DNA of 64,000 nt from Hahella sp. CCB-MM4 (GCF_002260525.1 NZ_MRYI01000140.1:24986-88985); one strand, 5' to 3'. Positions 15,811 to 25,803 are shown, counted from the first letter of the stretch. Made by a program: numbers and translations. The notes: generated by a model from the sequence alone, not told the origin.

Positions 15811-16599
15811 TTACAATGTCTTGAAATACTCGTCGATTCCCCCGGCCATGAAGAAATATGAAGGTACCTGTTGTTTTTCCAGGTAATACTGCAGCCACCT
15901 GACCTGCTTACCCGCTTGATCATAAATGAGCAAGGGAACTCCGCGTTTTTTGGCCTGACTGATGTAGCGATCAATCAAATCGGGCCGATCGAGTGATGCC
16001 CGTCTTTCCCGCATATAAAAAATAGAAATGCCATCCCGCTGTTGTTTATCCCTAACATCCAGAACGATGCCGTTTGTCTGCAGGATCTTTTCTTCGAATT
16101 CCGGAATGGAGATGGAGTGGGACAGTAATTTGTCTTTTCCGATCAAACGCGACGGATCACCCAACACCTCACCAAACAGGTAGGTGTCGTTGGGATAGGC
16201 CTTGGCAAAATCAAAAACACCGGCATCGTATACGACGATGTCATTGATATGATATTTCCTGCATTTGGAGGCGGCTTTGTATGATTTGAGACAGGTCTTA
16301 CCGTTGCAGTACAGCGCCAGTTTTTTGTCTTTATGCATTCCCTGAAGAATCTTCATATCATCGATGAAGGTATCCGATGTCAGAGAGATATTAACGGCAC
16401 CTTTGATATGCAGCGTGTTGTACTCGTAGTCCGTCCGGACATCTACGGCCACAATCTTTTCCTCATTCAACTTCTGATAGAAGTCTTGGAGCTCAATGTA
16501 TTCCACAGCCGGATACTGGCGTCGTCCGGGGAATTCTTCTTCTGCCTGTGCGGAAAGTGCAAGAAGCGTAAGCGCAAACAGAGCGATGACTTGTCTCAT
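15811..16599 (-). CDS. Exported double-rhodanese protein
   Basis: 262 residues from ATG 16599, chosen because AGGGGAC precedes it and a signal peptide (MRQVIALFALTLLALSAQA) begins there; the open frame extends 52 codons further without a good start. The first rhodanese domain (about 25-130) has AVDVRTDYEYNTLHIKGAVN and the active loop YCNGKTC with the catalytic Cys. The second (about 160-262) keeps LDVRDKQQRDG but has YDQAGKQ in place of the Cys loop, so it is probably inactive. It is periplasmic. Position next to the sulfite dehydrogenase suggests a role in sulfur transfer, thiosulfate or sulfite handling, but it is a separate transcription unit and this is inference. Confidence 0.85.
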   Translation of the reverse strand: MRQVIALFALTLLALSAQAEEEFPGRRQYPAVEYIELQDFYQKLNEEKIVAVDVRTDYEYNTLHIKGAVNISLTSDTFIDDMKILQGMHKDKKLALYCNGKTCLKSYKAASKCRKYHINDIVVYDAGVFDFAKAYPNDTYLFGEVLGDPSRLIGKDKLLSHSISIPEFEEKILQTNGIVLDVRDKQQRDGISIFYMRERRASLDRPDLIDRYISQAKKRGVPLLIYDQAGKQVRWLQYYLEKQQVPSYFFMAGGIDEYFKTL

Positions 16600-17345
16600 C
16601 AGTCCCCTGGTTGAATGACTTGGAAATTGGAAACTCAATTGGCGGGCCACGCGAAGTGGCGGTCGGGTAAACATCTTATGACATCCTTTGTAATTAAGCT
16701 GTTTATGTCGATTTAGATTGAAATGGGTGTTTGTTATAGCGAATAAATGTTGCAAAAAGATGCTGCTGAAAATTCCTCCCCTGATTATTCAAATATTCGT
16801 TTCTCTAGACCCGACGATCACCTGTTCTTTCATTGAAGAGCAGATCTAGCGGGACGAGTAACGCGATAGTTTAAATATCGTGATAGCCCAAATAGCGTGC
16901 TAGCCCCTATGAAGTGGCTACTTAGGGACGGAATTCGTGGGGGGACATTTCAGGTTTCGTTGAACCTGGTTTGGGTGTATTGATGAGAAGTGAAGTGGTG
17001 AGAATTCTATCCATGGGAAAGTCCATCTTGTTCCTCTTTATCCATTTTAGAAGTTTCGTACGCTCAGGCATGAAAGCGACCACAATCGCTATCGCATTCC
17101 AAGTATGCGACAAACAATTCCGAATCAGCCTTTAAGTGCCTTCTTCTAACGATTCAATTCCGTGGGACACATTAATAAAGCAATTGGGTGTTACAGATCA
17201 ACCGAAATCTCCGGTTTTCTTCGAATAAATAACATAAATCAATTTTTTTGCCCGCAGCGCTAACCAAACGCCTGTTAAAGCGATTCCGTATCACTTTTCT
17301 CTAACGGCTTAGCGAACCTGCCAGTCAGTCACGATCATAGCCATG
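16600..17345. other. Long intergenic stretch without a convincing gene
   Basis: About 750 bp. It contains a short hairpin at 16951-16968 (CAGGTT / AACCTG) and a small open frame at 16922-17113 that lacks a ribosome site and any recognisable features. No T-rich terminator is obvious. It also holds the promoter of the rhodanese gene. Confidence 0.5.
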
Positions 17346-17365
17346 TCAGTCACCATCATAGCCAT
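17324..17365. repeat. 21-bp tandem duplication at the end of the DUF3775 gene
   Basis: Two copies differing at one base. On the minus strand each encodes HGYD-(G/R)-D followed by TGA, so the duplicated unit includes the stop codon and the second copy is untranslated. Confidence 0.85.
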
Positions 17366-17729
17366 GAATATAGAGACCTTCGCTAAGATGGTCAGCCAAC
17401 ATTGGATGTGCCAGTAGGTACTCCGCAGTATTTCCTGACCAGTTTTCCTCTGCTTCGGTGAGTGCCTGTTTCCACTCCTCCAGGTCGAAATCATTTCTTC
17501 CGAGCCACATGAGAGCCACCACTTCCTGCTGCTGGTCGGGATCAAGATCGCTGATGATGGACTGAAACTCCCTGACACTCTGGTCACCGCTATGGTCCGC
17601 CAATACCTGCATGGCCCAATCGTCGGAGGAATCGGGGGTATCATCGGGAAATACGACGCCTTCCTTGGCATGAAATTCCTGGGCGAGTTGAATAAGTCTG
17701 CGAATGATTTCAGGGTTGATATCGAGCAT
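17346..17729 (-). CDS. DUF3775-like cytoplasmic protein
   Basis: 127 residues, acidic and helical, no signal peptide. The pattern WAMQVLADHSGD, then REFQSIISDLDPDQQQEVVALMWLGR and TAEYLLAHPMLADHLSEGL matches the conserved DUF3775 family as I recall it. No function is known for the family. It is preceded by an AAAGAGGAGTC ribosome site. It is the last minus-strand gene of the copper cluster region and lies 101 bp after the cupredoxin gene, so it could be part of the same transcript, but its connection to metal handling is unproven. The gene end carries a 21-bp tandem duplication that repeats its last codons and stop. Confidence 0.82.
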   Translation of the reverse strand: MLDINPEIIRRLIQLAQEFHAKEGVVFPDDTPDSSDDWAMQVLADHSGDQSVREFQSIISDLDPDQQQEVVALMWLGRNDFDLEEWKQALTEAEENWSGNTAEYLLAHPMLADHLSEGLYIHGYDGD

Positions 17730-17830
17730 GACAGACTCCTCTTTCGGGGACGCCTGTTCATTTTATCGCCAAATCAAGGCAATACCCTATTGGTTTTTGC
17801 ATATCCACTCGTTTTCGCCGTACTGACAGA

Positions 17831-18400
17831 TTATTCCACGAAGGAAACCAGTTTGTGCATTCCAGCCTCGTAATGGCCTGGGATGTTGCAAGCCACCTGA
17901 ACCTGCCAGGCTTCTTCAAATGTCCAGATTAACTCTTTGGTTTCACCGGGTTTTAATGTAATGGCATTACCTCCGGCGGCATGCACCATGCCAGGGTTCT
18001 GCATCATCATTGCACCGTGTTCCACATGTTCATCTTTGGTGCCAATGGCAAATTCATGTTCAACATGTCCATTGTTCGTCACCACAAATTTAATGGTTTC
18101 ACCGTCCTTTACCTGCAACGGCTGGTCGAGATAGAAAATCATCGTATCGTCAGCCGTGACTTCGATGGTTTTATCAACTTCCCCCCGGATCCCAGGCTTT
18201 CCGGCCAAAGTGTCCATATGGCCTCCATGATGGTGTTCGCCGTGCCCCTGGGCGGAGCTATCCTCTACCGCCACAACATTCTCCTGATGCTGGTGGGATT
18301 CCTGATGGTCTGAACTCGCCGCTGCATTCATGCTGGCAACCAGTGTCAGGCTGGTTGCCAGAGAAGAACCAACAAGAATTGAAACCAGTGTACTCTTCAT
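17831..18400 (-). CDS. Periplasmic cupredoxin of the copper cluster
   Basis: 189 residues with a signal peptide (about 1-28), a His/Gln-rich N-terminal segment (HHGGHMD) and one blue-copper domain of about 110 residues. The type-1 copper ligands are visible: His in HVEHEFAIG and the Cys-His-Met loop ACNIPGHYEAGM. The middle of the domain adds HVEHGAMMM, a further Met/His cluster that could hold Cu(I). Cupredoxins of this type accompany CusABC and are thought to buffer or carry periplasmic copper. It follows the CusA and PII-like genes by 57 bp on the same strand, with its own GGAG site, so the copper operon probably extends into it. Confidence 0.9.
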   Translation of the reverse strand: MKSTLVSILVGSSLATSLTLVASMNAAASSDHQESHQHQENVVAVEDSSAQGHGEHHHGGHMDTLAGKPGIRGEVDKTIEVTADDTMIFYLDQPLQVKDGETIKFVVTNNGHVEHEFAIGTKDEHVEHGAMMMQNPGMVHAAGGNAITLKPGETKELIWTFEEAWQVQVACNIPGHYEAGMHKLVSFVE

Positions 18401-18457
18401 TAAGAAACTCCTTTAAGTATTATGTATATAGTATTGTTATATCTAGTTTTTTAACTC

Positions 18458-18760
18458 TCAAATATTCTTAATTGCTAACATCTCAGAAACATCGGAGACG
18501 ATCATAATGCCCTCGTTATCACCATCGACATTGCAGACCGATCTAATCTTCTTCTTTAGCTGCTCCATGTAGTCCTTGGCGAGATACAGCTCAAACATGG
18601 CGCTTTCCGTGGTCCAGTTGGTTGAGTAGAAATTGGGATGATCGCCATATCCCCTGACCTTGACGACCACCATTGCAGCGAGCTCAATCTGCTTTATGGC
18701 CTCTTCTAATGCCTGTTCCTTGTCCAACGGAACCAGCAAGGTGACTCGAATAAAACTCAT
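18458..18760 (-). CDS. PII-like small protein translationally coupled to CusA
   Basis: 100 residues with an alternating beta-alpha-beta layout typical of the PII/CutA ferredoxin-like fold ([11 protein letters not shown], then [21 protein letters not shown], then [13 protein letters not shown]). It lacks the uridylylation Tyr of a classical GlnB T-loop, and the T-loop region is short. Its ATG overlaps the TGA of the cusA gene (ATGA), so stoichiometry with the pump is implied. Genes of this kind sit behind heavy-metal RND pumps in other marine bacteria and are annotated as PII-family regulators. Possible roles are metal sensing or pump regulation at the cytoplasmic side; neither is shown by sequence. 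Confidence 0.75.
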   Translation of the reverse strand: MSFIRVTLLVPLDKEQALEEAIKQIELAAMVVVKVRGYGDHPNFYSTNWTTESAMFELYLAKDYMEQLKKKIRSVCNVDGDNEGIMIVSDVSEMLAIKNI

Positions 18761-21700
18761 ATTCCTGACTCCTGTGTTTTCATTTCTTGTTTTTCGCTGC
18801 GGGGAATATTCTTGTTACCTGCCAGGGAAAAGCCTTTTTGAGTACTCAGAGAGAACCTTCTGGAGACGAAGTAGATGGCCGGAATAACCAACAGCGTCAG
18901 TATCACGGTACTCACCATTCCCCCGATCATCGGCCCGGCGATACGCTGCATCACTTCCGAACCTGTTCCCGTGCCGTACATAATCGGGATCAGGCCAATG
19001 ACGATCGCACACACTGTCATCATGATCGGGCGGACACGTAGACCGGCACCTTCCATCACCGCCTGACGCAGATCCGCTTCGGTGACTGCATGCCCTTTAT
19101 GGGTAGCTTCCGCTTTGGCCTTTTCGTAGGCTTGATTCAGATACACCAGCATCAGAACACCGATCTCCACAGCGACACCGGCCAGAGCGATAAAGCCGAC
19201 TCCAGCGGCTACCGACATGTTGTAGCCCATCCAGTACATCAACCAGAGTCCACCGATAATGGCAAAAGGCAGCGTCCCCATGATGATCAGCACATCCCCG
19301 AAGCGCCTGAAATTCAGGTAAAGCAGCACAACAATGATGGCAATGGTCAACGGAACCACCAGGGCCAGACGTTCTTTGGCCCGCACCATGTATTCGTACT
19401 GTCCGGACCAGGCGATGGAGTAGCCCGGTGGCAGCTCAACCTGCTCTGCCACAACTCGTTGCGCTTCCTCTACATAAGAACCCAGATCCCGGCCATCGAT
19501 GTCCACCAGAGTCCAACCGTTTAGGCGCGCGTTTTCGGATTTGATGGCGGGAGGGCCGTCACTGATATAGATCCTGGCCACATCGCTCAAAGCGATTCTC
19601 TCACCGGAAGGCGTCACAACCGGCAACAGCTTCAGCTGCTCTGCAGAATCACGGTAGTGCTGTGGATAACGAAGATTCACAGGATAGCGTTCCAACCCTT
19701 CCACTGTTTCGGCGACATTCATACCACCGATAGCGGTGCGGACAATGTCCTGCACATCGGCAATATTCAGCCCAAAACGTGCTGACTGCTCCCGATCAAT
19801 ATCGACTTTCACATAGCGTCCGCCGGCAACCCTCTCAGAATAAACCGATGCCGTACCCTGCACCTGCGGCAACACGGCCTCCAGGCGTTTCCCGATTTTT
19901 TCGATTTCCTGCAGGCTGGGACCGGCCACTTTAATGCCTACCGGGGTCTTGATCCCGGTGGACAACATGTCGATACGGGTCTTGATCGGCATGACCCAAG
20001 CGTTGGTCAGGCCTGGAAATTTCACCAGTTGATCCAGTTCTTTTCGCAAATCATCCGTGGTGATACCCGGCCGCCATTGTTCTTTGGGTTTTAACTGGAT
20101 AAAGGTTTCTATCATGGTGAGAGGCGCCGGGTCCGTGGCAGTATCCGCCCGTCCGATTTTACCGAACACGGACACCACTTCCGGAACCGTCGCAATCAAC
20201 TTGTCGGTCTGTTGCAGGATCTCACGAGCCTTACCAATGGAAATTCCCGCATAGGTGGTAGGCATGTACATCAGATCCCCTTCATCCAGCGGCGGCATGA
20301 ACTCACTGCCCAGTTTAGTGGCGGGCCACAGTCCCAAAACCATCACCACGCCTGCAACCAGCAGTATGGTTTTCGGAGTGGTCAGAACGGTTTTAATTAC
20401 CGGGCGGTATAGAGCCGTTAAGAAGCGGTTTAAGGGATTCTTGTGTTCGGGCATGACTCTGCCCCGAATGAAATACCCCATCAGGACCGGCACCAGAGTG
20501 ATCGACAATCCAGCCGCTGCGGCCATGGCATAGGTCTTTGTGAACGCAAGCGGGGCAAACAACTTGCCTTCCTGTGCCTCCAGGGTGAATACCGGTAAAA
20601 AGCTCATGGTGATGATCAGCAATGAAAAGAACAGCGGCGGCCCGACCTCACTGGCAGCCTGACCAATCACGTGCCAGCGGTTCTGATCTGTCAGCTCAGT
20701 ACGTTCCATATGTTTATGAACGTTTTCGATCATGACGATCGCGCCGTCCACCATAGCGCCTATGGCGATCGCAATTCCTCCCAGGGACATGATGTTGGCA
20801 TTCAGCCCTTGCTGATACATGACAATGAAAGCGGCGAGAATGCCCAGAGGAAGACTGAATACCACCACCAGTGATGAGCGTATATGAAAGAGGAAAAGCA
20901 CACAGATAAGGGTCACTACCACAAACTCTTCGATCAGCTTTTCGTAGAGATTATGTACTGCCCGCTCGATCAGCGAGGACCGGTCATAGGTCGTTACTAT
21001 ATCAACGGCTTCTGGCAGCCCTTTCTTCAGCTCATCCAGTTTCTGCTTCACGCCGGCAATGGTTTTTTGGGCATTCTCGCCAAACCGCATGACCACAACG
21101 CCACCGACGACTTCGCCTTCACCGTTAAATTCAGCCACGCCCCGGCGCATTTGTGGTCCCAGACGCACATCGGCCACATCCCGAAGCAAAATGGGAGTGC
21201 CGTTTTGATTGAGTCCCAGAGGAACCTTCTGAAGGTCTTCCATGGACTGAAGATAGCCCGTCACTCGGACCATATATTCGGCTTCCGCCATTTCTATGAC
21301 CGAAGCGCCGGATTCCTGATTGGCTCTTTGTATTGCCATACGAATATGGCTCACTGGAATACCGAAGGCACGAAGACGGTTGGGGTCCACGACCACCTGA
21401 TATTGCCGGACCATGCCACCGATGGTAGCGACTTCAGACACGCCGGGAACCGTCTGCAGTTCAAATTTCAGGAACCAATCCTGAATGCTGCGTAATTGCG
21501 CCAGATCGTGTTGACCACTCTTGTCTGTGAGGGCATAGGCATATACCCAGCCGACGCCGGTGGCATCCGGCCCGAGCTGAGCCTTGGCGGAGGCCGGAAG
21601 TGTTCCCGCCACCTGACTCAAGTACTCCAATACCCGGGATCTGGCCCAATACAGATCCGTACCGTCTTTAAAAATCACATACACATAGGAATCACCAAAA

Positions 21701-21960
21701 AAGGAATATCCCCTGACAGTGGTGGCACCCGGCACAGATAACATGGCGGTGGTCAGGGGATAGGTCACCTGATCTTCCACCACTTGAGGGGCCTGCCCCG
21801 GATAAGAGGTTTTGATAATGACCTGAACATCCGACAGGTCAGGTATGGCATCAATGGGAGTATTACGAAGAGTAAAATATCCCCCCCCGAGTAAAATGAA
21901 TGTCGCCAGAAGCACAAAGAAACGATTCAATATCGACCAGCGAATTATCGCAGCTATCAT
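18757..21960 (-). CDS. cusA: CusA-type heavy-metal RND permease
   Basis: 1067 residues, the size of CusA. N-terminal helix, then [23 protein letters not shown], the standard start of the heavy-metal efflux subfamily, two periplasmic loops and two helix bundles. Export of Cu(I)/Ag(I) is suggested by methionines in the binding cleft ([17 protein letters not shown] and the [16 protein letters not shown] segment), as in the Met triad of E. coli CusA, rather than the acidic residues of CzcA. Helix 4 has [17 protein letters not shown] with the proton-relay Asp. It works with the CusB and CusC homologues encoded upstream on the same strand. Between cusA and cusB lies a free CusF. It ends in an ATGA overlap with the PII-like gene. 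Confidence 0.96.
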   Translation of the reverse strand: MIAAIIRWSILNRFFVLLATFILLGGGYFTLRNTPIDAIPDLSDVQVIIKTSYPGQAPQVVEDQVTYPLTTAMLSVPGATTVRGYSFFGDSYVYVIFKDGTDLYWARSRVLEYLSQVAGTLPASAKAQLGPDATGVGWVYAYALTDKSGQHDLAQLRSIQDWFLKFELQTVPGVSEVATIGGMVRQYQVVVDPNRLRAFGIPVSHIRMAIQRANQESGASVIEMAEAEYMVRVTGYLQSMEDLQKVPLGLNQNGTPILLRDVADVRLGPQMRRGVAEFNGEGEVVGGVVVMRFGENAQKTIAGVKQKLDELKKGLPEAVDIVTTYDRSSLIERAVHNLYEKLIEEFVVVTLICVLFLFHIRSSLVVVFSLPLGILAAFIVMYQQGLNANIMSLGGIAIAIGAMVDGAIVMIENVHKHMERTELTDQNRWHVIGQAASEVGPPLFFSLLIITMSFLPVFTLEAQEGKLFAPLAFTKTYAMAAAAGLSITLVPVLMGYFIRGRVMPEHKNPLNRFLTALYRPVIKTVLTTPKTILLVAGVVMVLGLWPATKLGSEFMPPLDEGDLMYMPTTYAGISIGKAREILQQTDKLIATVPEVVSVFGKIGRADTATDPAPLTMIETFIQLKPKEQWRPGITTDDLRKELDQLVKFPGLTNAWVMPIKTRIDMLSTGIKTPVGIKVAGPSLQEIEKIGKRLEAVLPQVQGTASVYSERVAGGRYVKVDIDREQSARFGLNIADVQDIVRTAIGGMNVAETVEGLERYPVNLRYPQHYRDSAEQLKLLPVVTPSGERIALSDVARIYISDGPPAIKSENARLNGWTLVDIDGRDLGSYVEEAQRVVAEQVELPPGYSIAWSGQYEYMVRAKERLALVVPLTIAIIVVLLYLNFRRFGDVLIIMGTLPFAIIGGLWLMYWMGYNMSVAAGVGFIALAGVAVEIGVLMLVYLNQAYEKAKAEATHKGHAVTEADLRQAVMEGAGLRVRPIMMTVCAIVIGLIPIMYGTGTGSEVMQRIAGPMIGGMVSTVILTLLVIPAIYFVSRRFSLSTQKGFSLAGNKNIPRSEKQEMKTQESGI

Positions 21961-22069
21961 CGGAATCCCTAACCTGTGGAAATATTAAACATTACTTGCT
22001 TGTCTGCAGGAGCATGGACCCGGCAGCGACACAGGATGTGCCACCGCCGGGTCCCTCTCCTCAACGGCC

Positions 22070-22483
22070 TTATTCGGCAGTTTTGATCTCTTTGATCAGA
22101 TAGTTGTTGTCGCCGTCAACCATCAAAGTAAACATGACCTTCTGACCCAGTTTAAGTGCGGAAAGATCCACACCTTCGTCAGTCTTGAAATTCATTCTCA
22201 TTTTTGGCCACTTGAGTTCTTCGATAGGCTCATGACTGATATTCACCATGTGTTTTTCCGCATGGATTTTATTGATCTGCCCCATACCCATGACTTCACG
22301 GTGCTCGCTTTTGCCCATGCCGTTATTCATATGGCTGTCTTTCATCATCTCGCCGTTTTCCATCATGTGTTCACCCTGACCATGGGTGGAATCAGCGTAT
22401 GCAACGCCGGTTGCCAACGCGCTTCCCAGAACCAGAGCGACAGAAAAAGGTTTGAACGATTGCATGAACTTGCTCTTCAACAT
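22070..22483 (-). CDS. cusF: Periplasmic copper chaperone CusF
   Basis: 137 residues from ATG 22483, preceded by TAGGAG; an earlier in-frame ATG lacks a site. Signal peptide to about residue 30 (VAYADS). A Met/His-rich linker (about 35-60: GEHMMENGEMMKDSHMNNGMG) precedes one CusF domain of about 75 residues. The metal site is complete: His in ISHEPIEEL and the W-x-x-M-x-M of KWPKMRMNF. CusF binds Cu(I) or Ag(I) with one His and two Met capped by Trp and hands it to CusB. It sits 109 bp after cusB and about 110 bp before cusA. With the two CusF domains fused to CusB this operon encodes three such domains. Confidence 0.92.
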   Translation of the reverse strand: MLKSKFMQSFKPFSVALVLGSALATGVAYADSTHGQGEHMMENGEMMKDSHMNNGMGKSEHREVMGMGQINKIHAEKHMVNISHEPIEELKWPKMRMNFKTDEGVDLSALKLGQKVMFTLMVDGDNNYLIKEIKTAE

Positions 22484-22615
22484 GTGATTTCTCCTATTAA
22501 TAACTTTGGTTGCTTTTTGTACACTCATAACGTTTGATAACTTGCCGTGCTGTGGGCTTGCAGCCTTTTTGTTTTCTAAATTTCCTGGCGGTTATCCACG
22601 TTGATGTCGATTCGG

Positions 22616-24412
22616 TTATTGCCGGCTCTCAGGATCAGACAGAACGTAGTCACCGTCCTCTGTTTCCCTGAGTTTGAAGCGGATCTTGTCCCCCGCTTTC
22701 AGCTGATTTAAAACACTTGAGTCTTTCACCATGAAGGACATGGTCATGGCAGGCCACTGCCACTCGGGAATGGGGTCGTGCCTGACTTCGATCATGTCCA
22801 TGTCAGGCATCAGGCCTTTGATCTCACCGGTAGCCATGACGCCTCCGGTGAGCGGGTCGGCAGTCATTGAATTCATGGCCACCTGGGTCATCTCGTTATT
22901 CGACATAGCGGCCTGGCTAACCTCCTGCCCCTTGATTGCCGTAATCAGGTATTCCCAATCGCCTTGCTTGGAGAGCTCAAATTCAATCGATTGACCGGCT
23001 TTCAGGCCATCCAGCGAGACGCCCTGTGCCACATCGAAATCCATCTTCATGGTGGGCCAGCTCCAGGCTTCGATGGGGTCATGGGTAACTGTAATCATTG
23101 CCATATCGGCCATGACACTCTCAACCTTCCCTGTGGCAATCACTGAATTGCCTTCAGTCGCCGCATTGTCGTCTCCGGCTTCCCGTGCTTCCATACGGGC
23201 GATATCCGCGTCGATATTGGACTCGGAGTCAATCAGAAACTGCGCTGAAGTGACCACCTGATCGCCGGCGGACAGCCCTTCCAGTATCTCAACTCTTCCA
23301 TCGGCTTCCTGGCCGGGAGAAACCAGCACAGATTTGAAGCTGCCGTCGCCGTTTTCGACGACTACCCGGTCGTAACGAGCCCCTCGGATCAGAGCTTCCC
23401 GGGGAATGCTGATTGCCTGTTCTGCAACCTCGGCATAGATGGTCAAGTCAGCAAACATATTCGGCTTAAGGCTTTGCTCGGGATTATCAAATCGCACCCG
23501 GACCCTCAGGGTTCTGGTTTTGCTGTCCAATACCGGGTATAGATAGTCAACGACGCCTTCCCAGTTCTTTCCGGGAATAGCCGAAGCTTCCATGACCACT
23601 CGCTGCCCAGGTTTGACCCAGTTTGACTGCCGCTCAAATACCTCGGCAATCACCCAGACGCTGTCCAGCTCTCCGATTGACATGATTTCCGTTGCCGGCT
23701 TCACGAACATTCCCTGACGAACATTCAATTTGCTGACCACACCGTCCGTCTCTGCCACCACTTTGATACGCTGTTCTACCCGGCCCCGCTTCTCCAGCGC
23801 ATTAATCTGGGCAGAGGATAATCCCAGAGATTCGAGCCTGGAACGGGAAGCCTGTTTCAGCAGATTGTTTTTGCTGCGAACCGCAGCGAGATATTCTTCC
23901 TGGGCATTGACCAGGGTTGGAGAATAAAGCTCATAGAGTGTCTGCCCACGGCTGACCGGGTCGCCTTCACTGGTGACATTCAATACTTCGATCCAGCCGT
24001 CGACACGGCCATGAATATGAACCAGCTTGCCTTCATCAAATGCCACATATCCAACCGTCTGAATAGGTAACGAGAGCGAACCTTTCTGCACTTCTGCCGT
24101 GCGTACTCCAAGATTGTTCACCACCACCGGAGAAATCTTGACCGTACCTTCGTCACCGCCCTGACCGTCTTCTTCGTAGACGGGCACCAGGTCCATCCCC
24201 ATGGGGGACTTACCGGGCTTATCGCGACGATAATTCGGATCCATAGGAGCCACCCAATAAAGAGGCTCCGTGCTGCCGCCCTCCGCAGAAGAGTCAGACG
24301 CAGACATGGAAGATCCAGCTAAGCTCATGCCCTGCCCGGCGAGATATCCCTGAACCATCACACCACCGCCAAAGGCAGCTGCAACCAATATCAATATACC
24401 CAGCGCTTTCAT
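22616..24412 (-). CDS. cusB: CusB-type adaptor fused to two C-terminal CusF domains
   Basis: 598 residues, about 190 longer than E. coli CusB. After the N-terminal anchor (about 1-27) comes a heavy-metal-binding segment YWVAPMDPNYRRDKPG-KSPMGMDLVP (about 52-80). The central part, about 90-400, is the adaptor core with lipoyl, hairpin and barrel domains. The C-terminus then holds two CusF domains, each with a metal site: THDPIEAWSWPTMKMDF and RHDPIPEWQWPAMTMSF. They are separated by a Met-rich linker (AAMSNNEMTQVAMNSMTADP). It would bind Cu(I)/Ag(I) at several sites and pass it to CusA. The start overlaps the end of the cusC gene (ATGA), so both are coupled. Confidence 0.93.
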   Translation of the reverse strand: MKALGILILVAAAFGGGVMVQGYLAGQGMSLAGSSMSASDSSAEGGSTEPLYWVAPMDPNYRRDKPGKSPMGMDLVPVYEEDGQGGDEGTVKISPVVVNNLGVRTAEVQKGSLSLPIQTVGYVAFDEGKLVHIHGRVDGWIEVLNVTSEGDPVSRGQTLYELYSPTLVNAQEEYLAAVRSKNNLLKQASRSRLESLGLSSAQINALEKRGRVEQRIKVVAETDGVVSKLNVRQGMFVKPATEIMSIGELDSVWVIAEVFERQSNWVKPGQRVVMEASAIPGKNWEGVVDYLYPVLDSKTRTLRVRVRFDNPEQSLKPNMFADLTIYAEVAEQAISIPREALIRGARYDRVVVENGDGSFKSVLVSPGQEADGRVEILEGLSAGDQVVTSAQFLIDSESNIDADIARMEAREAGDDNAATEGNSVIATGKVESVMADMAMITVTHDPIEAWSWPTMKMDFDVAQGVSLDGLKAGQSIEFELSKQGDWEYLITAIKGQEVSQAAMSNNEMTQVAMNSMTADPLTGGVMATGEIKGLMPDMDMIEVRHDPIPEWQWPAMTMSFMVKDSSVLNQLKAGDKIRFKLRETEDGDYVLSDPESRQ

Positions 24413-25803
24413 TTGAGAGGGTCTCCCTGTAGGTCGGTAAAGAGTATGTCGGTTAAGTGTATGCCGGTTAATTCAGGCAGTTGTTCGGGAAAATAAAATT
24501 GAAATTCAGAAATCAGCTGCAGGCGGTCAATCAGGAGTCGCTGATAATCAAGCCGATCTTTTTGTTCGCCAAGATAAGCGCGCATCACCTCACCGAATCC
24601 CGAAGCATCTGATTGATAGGCGGCCAGTGCGGCTTCAGCCTGCTGGCTGGATTTGCGGATAATCTCTCTGTCGAACAGGTCTAATTGATCGTCGATCTGT
24701 TTCAGCCTCGCGATCAGACCCGCCACTTCTCCGGTCATCTGGGTGATTTGATCATCCACCGCATAAGAGCGGGACTTGTAGCGATAATTGGAGCTCTGTA
24801 CGCCCTTATCCTGCTTAACGCTGCTGAAGATCGGCATAGAGACCGTAACAACCGCACTGAAGAAATCGCTTCGATCACTGCCGTTCTGATTTTGCCCGTC
24901 CCGGTAGCCGTAACTCAGCTCCACTCCCCAGGACGGATCGTACTGGGTCTTGGCCAGTTCGACATCAACGCCGGCTTCCTCTACCTGACTCTCCATCGAC
25001 ACGACTATGGGGTGGGTTTTCAATGCCCTGGCCAGATCTTTCATTGCCGGGTGCGTCGCATTCTGTCGATAAATACTGGTTACGGTTGCCGGCATGGTCA
25101 ATTGCGGAACCTGAAGCGGCCAGGTTTCTACTTGCGCCTGTTCCCCCACCCATCGGGCCAACATCGCCCGCTGCTTTTGCTCCGAGGTTTTTGCCTTGAT
25201 CAGTTTTTCGTCCAACCGACTGAGTTCCAGTTCGGCTCTGAGCACATCGGTTTGCTGAATCCGGCCGACGCTGTATAACGAGTGGGTCACTTCCAGCAAC
25301 TGTCCAAACAACTCCCGGTCCTGCTCCAACACTGACTGCGCCTGTTGCCAGTACATAACCTCAAGCCAGAGATCCCGCACCATCTTGCTTACCTGCAGAT
25401 ACCGCACCTTGGCATTGTCTTGCAGCGCTTCCGCCTGCCATGTCATTTTGCTTTCTGTCAGGGAAAGGCTGTCTCCCTTTGGAAACATCTGGCGGATCCC
25501 GACCTTGAGCTGGGTCATAGGTTCTTGATCAAATTTGAATGAATCCGTGGGCAGGTTCTGAGCGCCCAGAATTAACACTGGGTCCGGCAACTGACTACCC
25601 GCAACCGCCTCTGACTTCATAGCCTCCGCTGAATGCATCACTTTCTTGATGCCGAAATCTGAAGTAACAGCCAGATGCTGAGCCTGTTCGATAGTGAGTG
25701 CGGTATGCCCGATGCTGCTGAAGGCAAGCAGTAATCCGCCAATAGCGGTGCGATAATGAGTCCTGCCCACGTGCGCGGGCTTACCCGGTTGGTAACGATA
25801 CAT
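24409..25803 (-). CDS. cusC: CusC/CopF-type outer-membrane channel (TolC family)
   Basis: 464 residues with two related halves of long helices and short beta hairpins, the TolC/OMF pattern. The N-terminus is short and hydrophobic (TAIGGLLLAFSSIGHTAL) and no lipobox Cys is visible, unlike E. coli CusC. Signature parts are LTIEQAQHLAV, AGSQLPDPVLILGAQNLP and LPDVWLEVMYWQQA-like helices. It is the first of the tripartite pump genes (cusC-cusB-cusF-cusA) and overlaps cusB by 4 bp. The OMF closes the export path from CusA through CusB to the outside. Its ORF opens at 25803 with an ATG and a poor ribosome site, so a slightly later start (for example after the basic segment at residue 15) is possible. 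Confidence 0.9.
   Translation of the reverse strand: MYRYQPGKPAHVGRTHYRTAIGGLLLAFSSIGHTALTIEQAQHLAVTSDFGIKKVMHSAEAMKSEAVAGSQLPDPVLILGAQNLPTDSFKFDQEPMTQLKVGIRQMFPKGDSLSLTESKMTWQAEALQDNAKVRYLQVSKMVRDLWLEVMYWQQAQSVLEQDRELFGQLLEVTHSLYSVGRIQQTDVLRAELELSRLDEKLIKAKTSEQKQRAMLARWVGEQAQVETWPLQVPQLTMPATVTSIYRQNATHPAMKDLARALKTHPIVVSMESQVEEAGVDVELAKTQYDPSWGVELSYGYRDGQNQNGSDRSDFFSAVVTVSMPIFSSVKQDKGVQSSNYRYKSRSYAVDDQITQMTGEVAGLIARLKQIDDQLDLFDREIIRKSSQQAEAALAAYQSDASGFGEVMRAYLGEQKDRLDYQRLLIDRLQLISEFQFYFPEQLPELTGIHLTDILFTDLQGDPLK

Noticed and set aside
16922..17113. 63-codon minus-strand frame in the long gap near 17 kb
   Set aside because: No ribosome site, no signal or domain features, and no partner gene.
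20884..21495. 203-codon plus-strand frame opposite cusA
   Set aside because: Antisense shadow of the permease; no start signal, no family.
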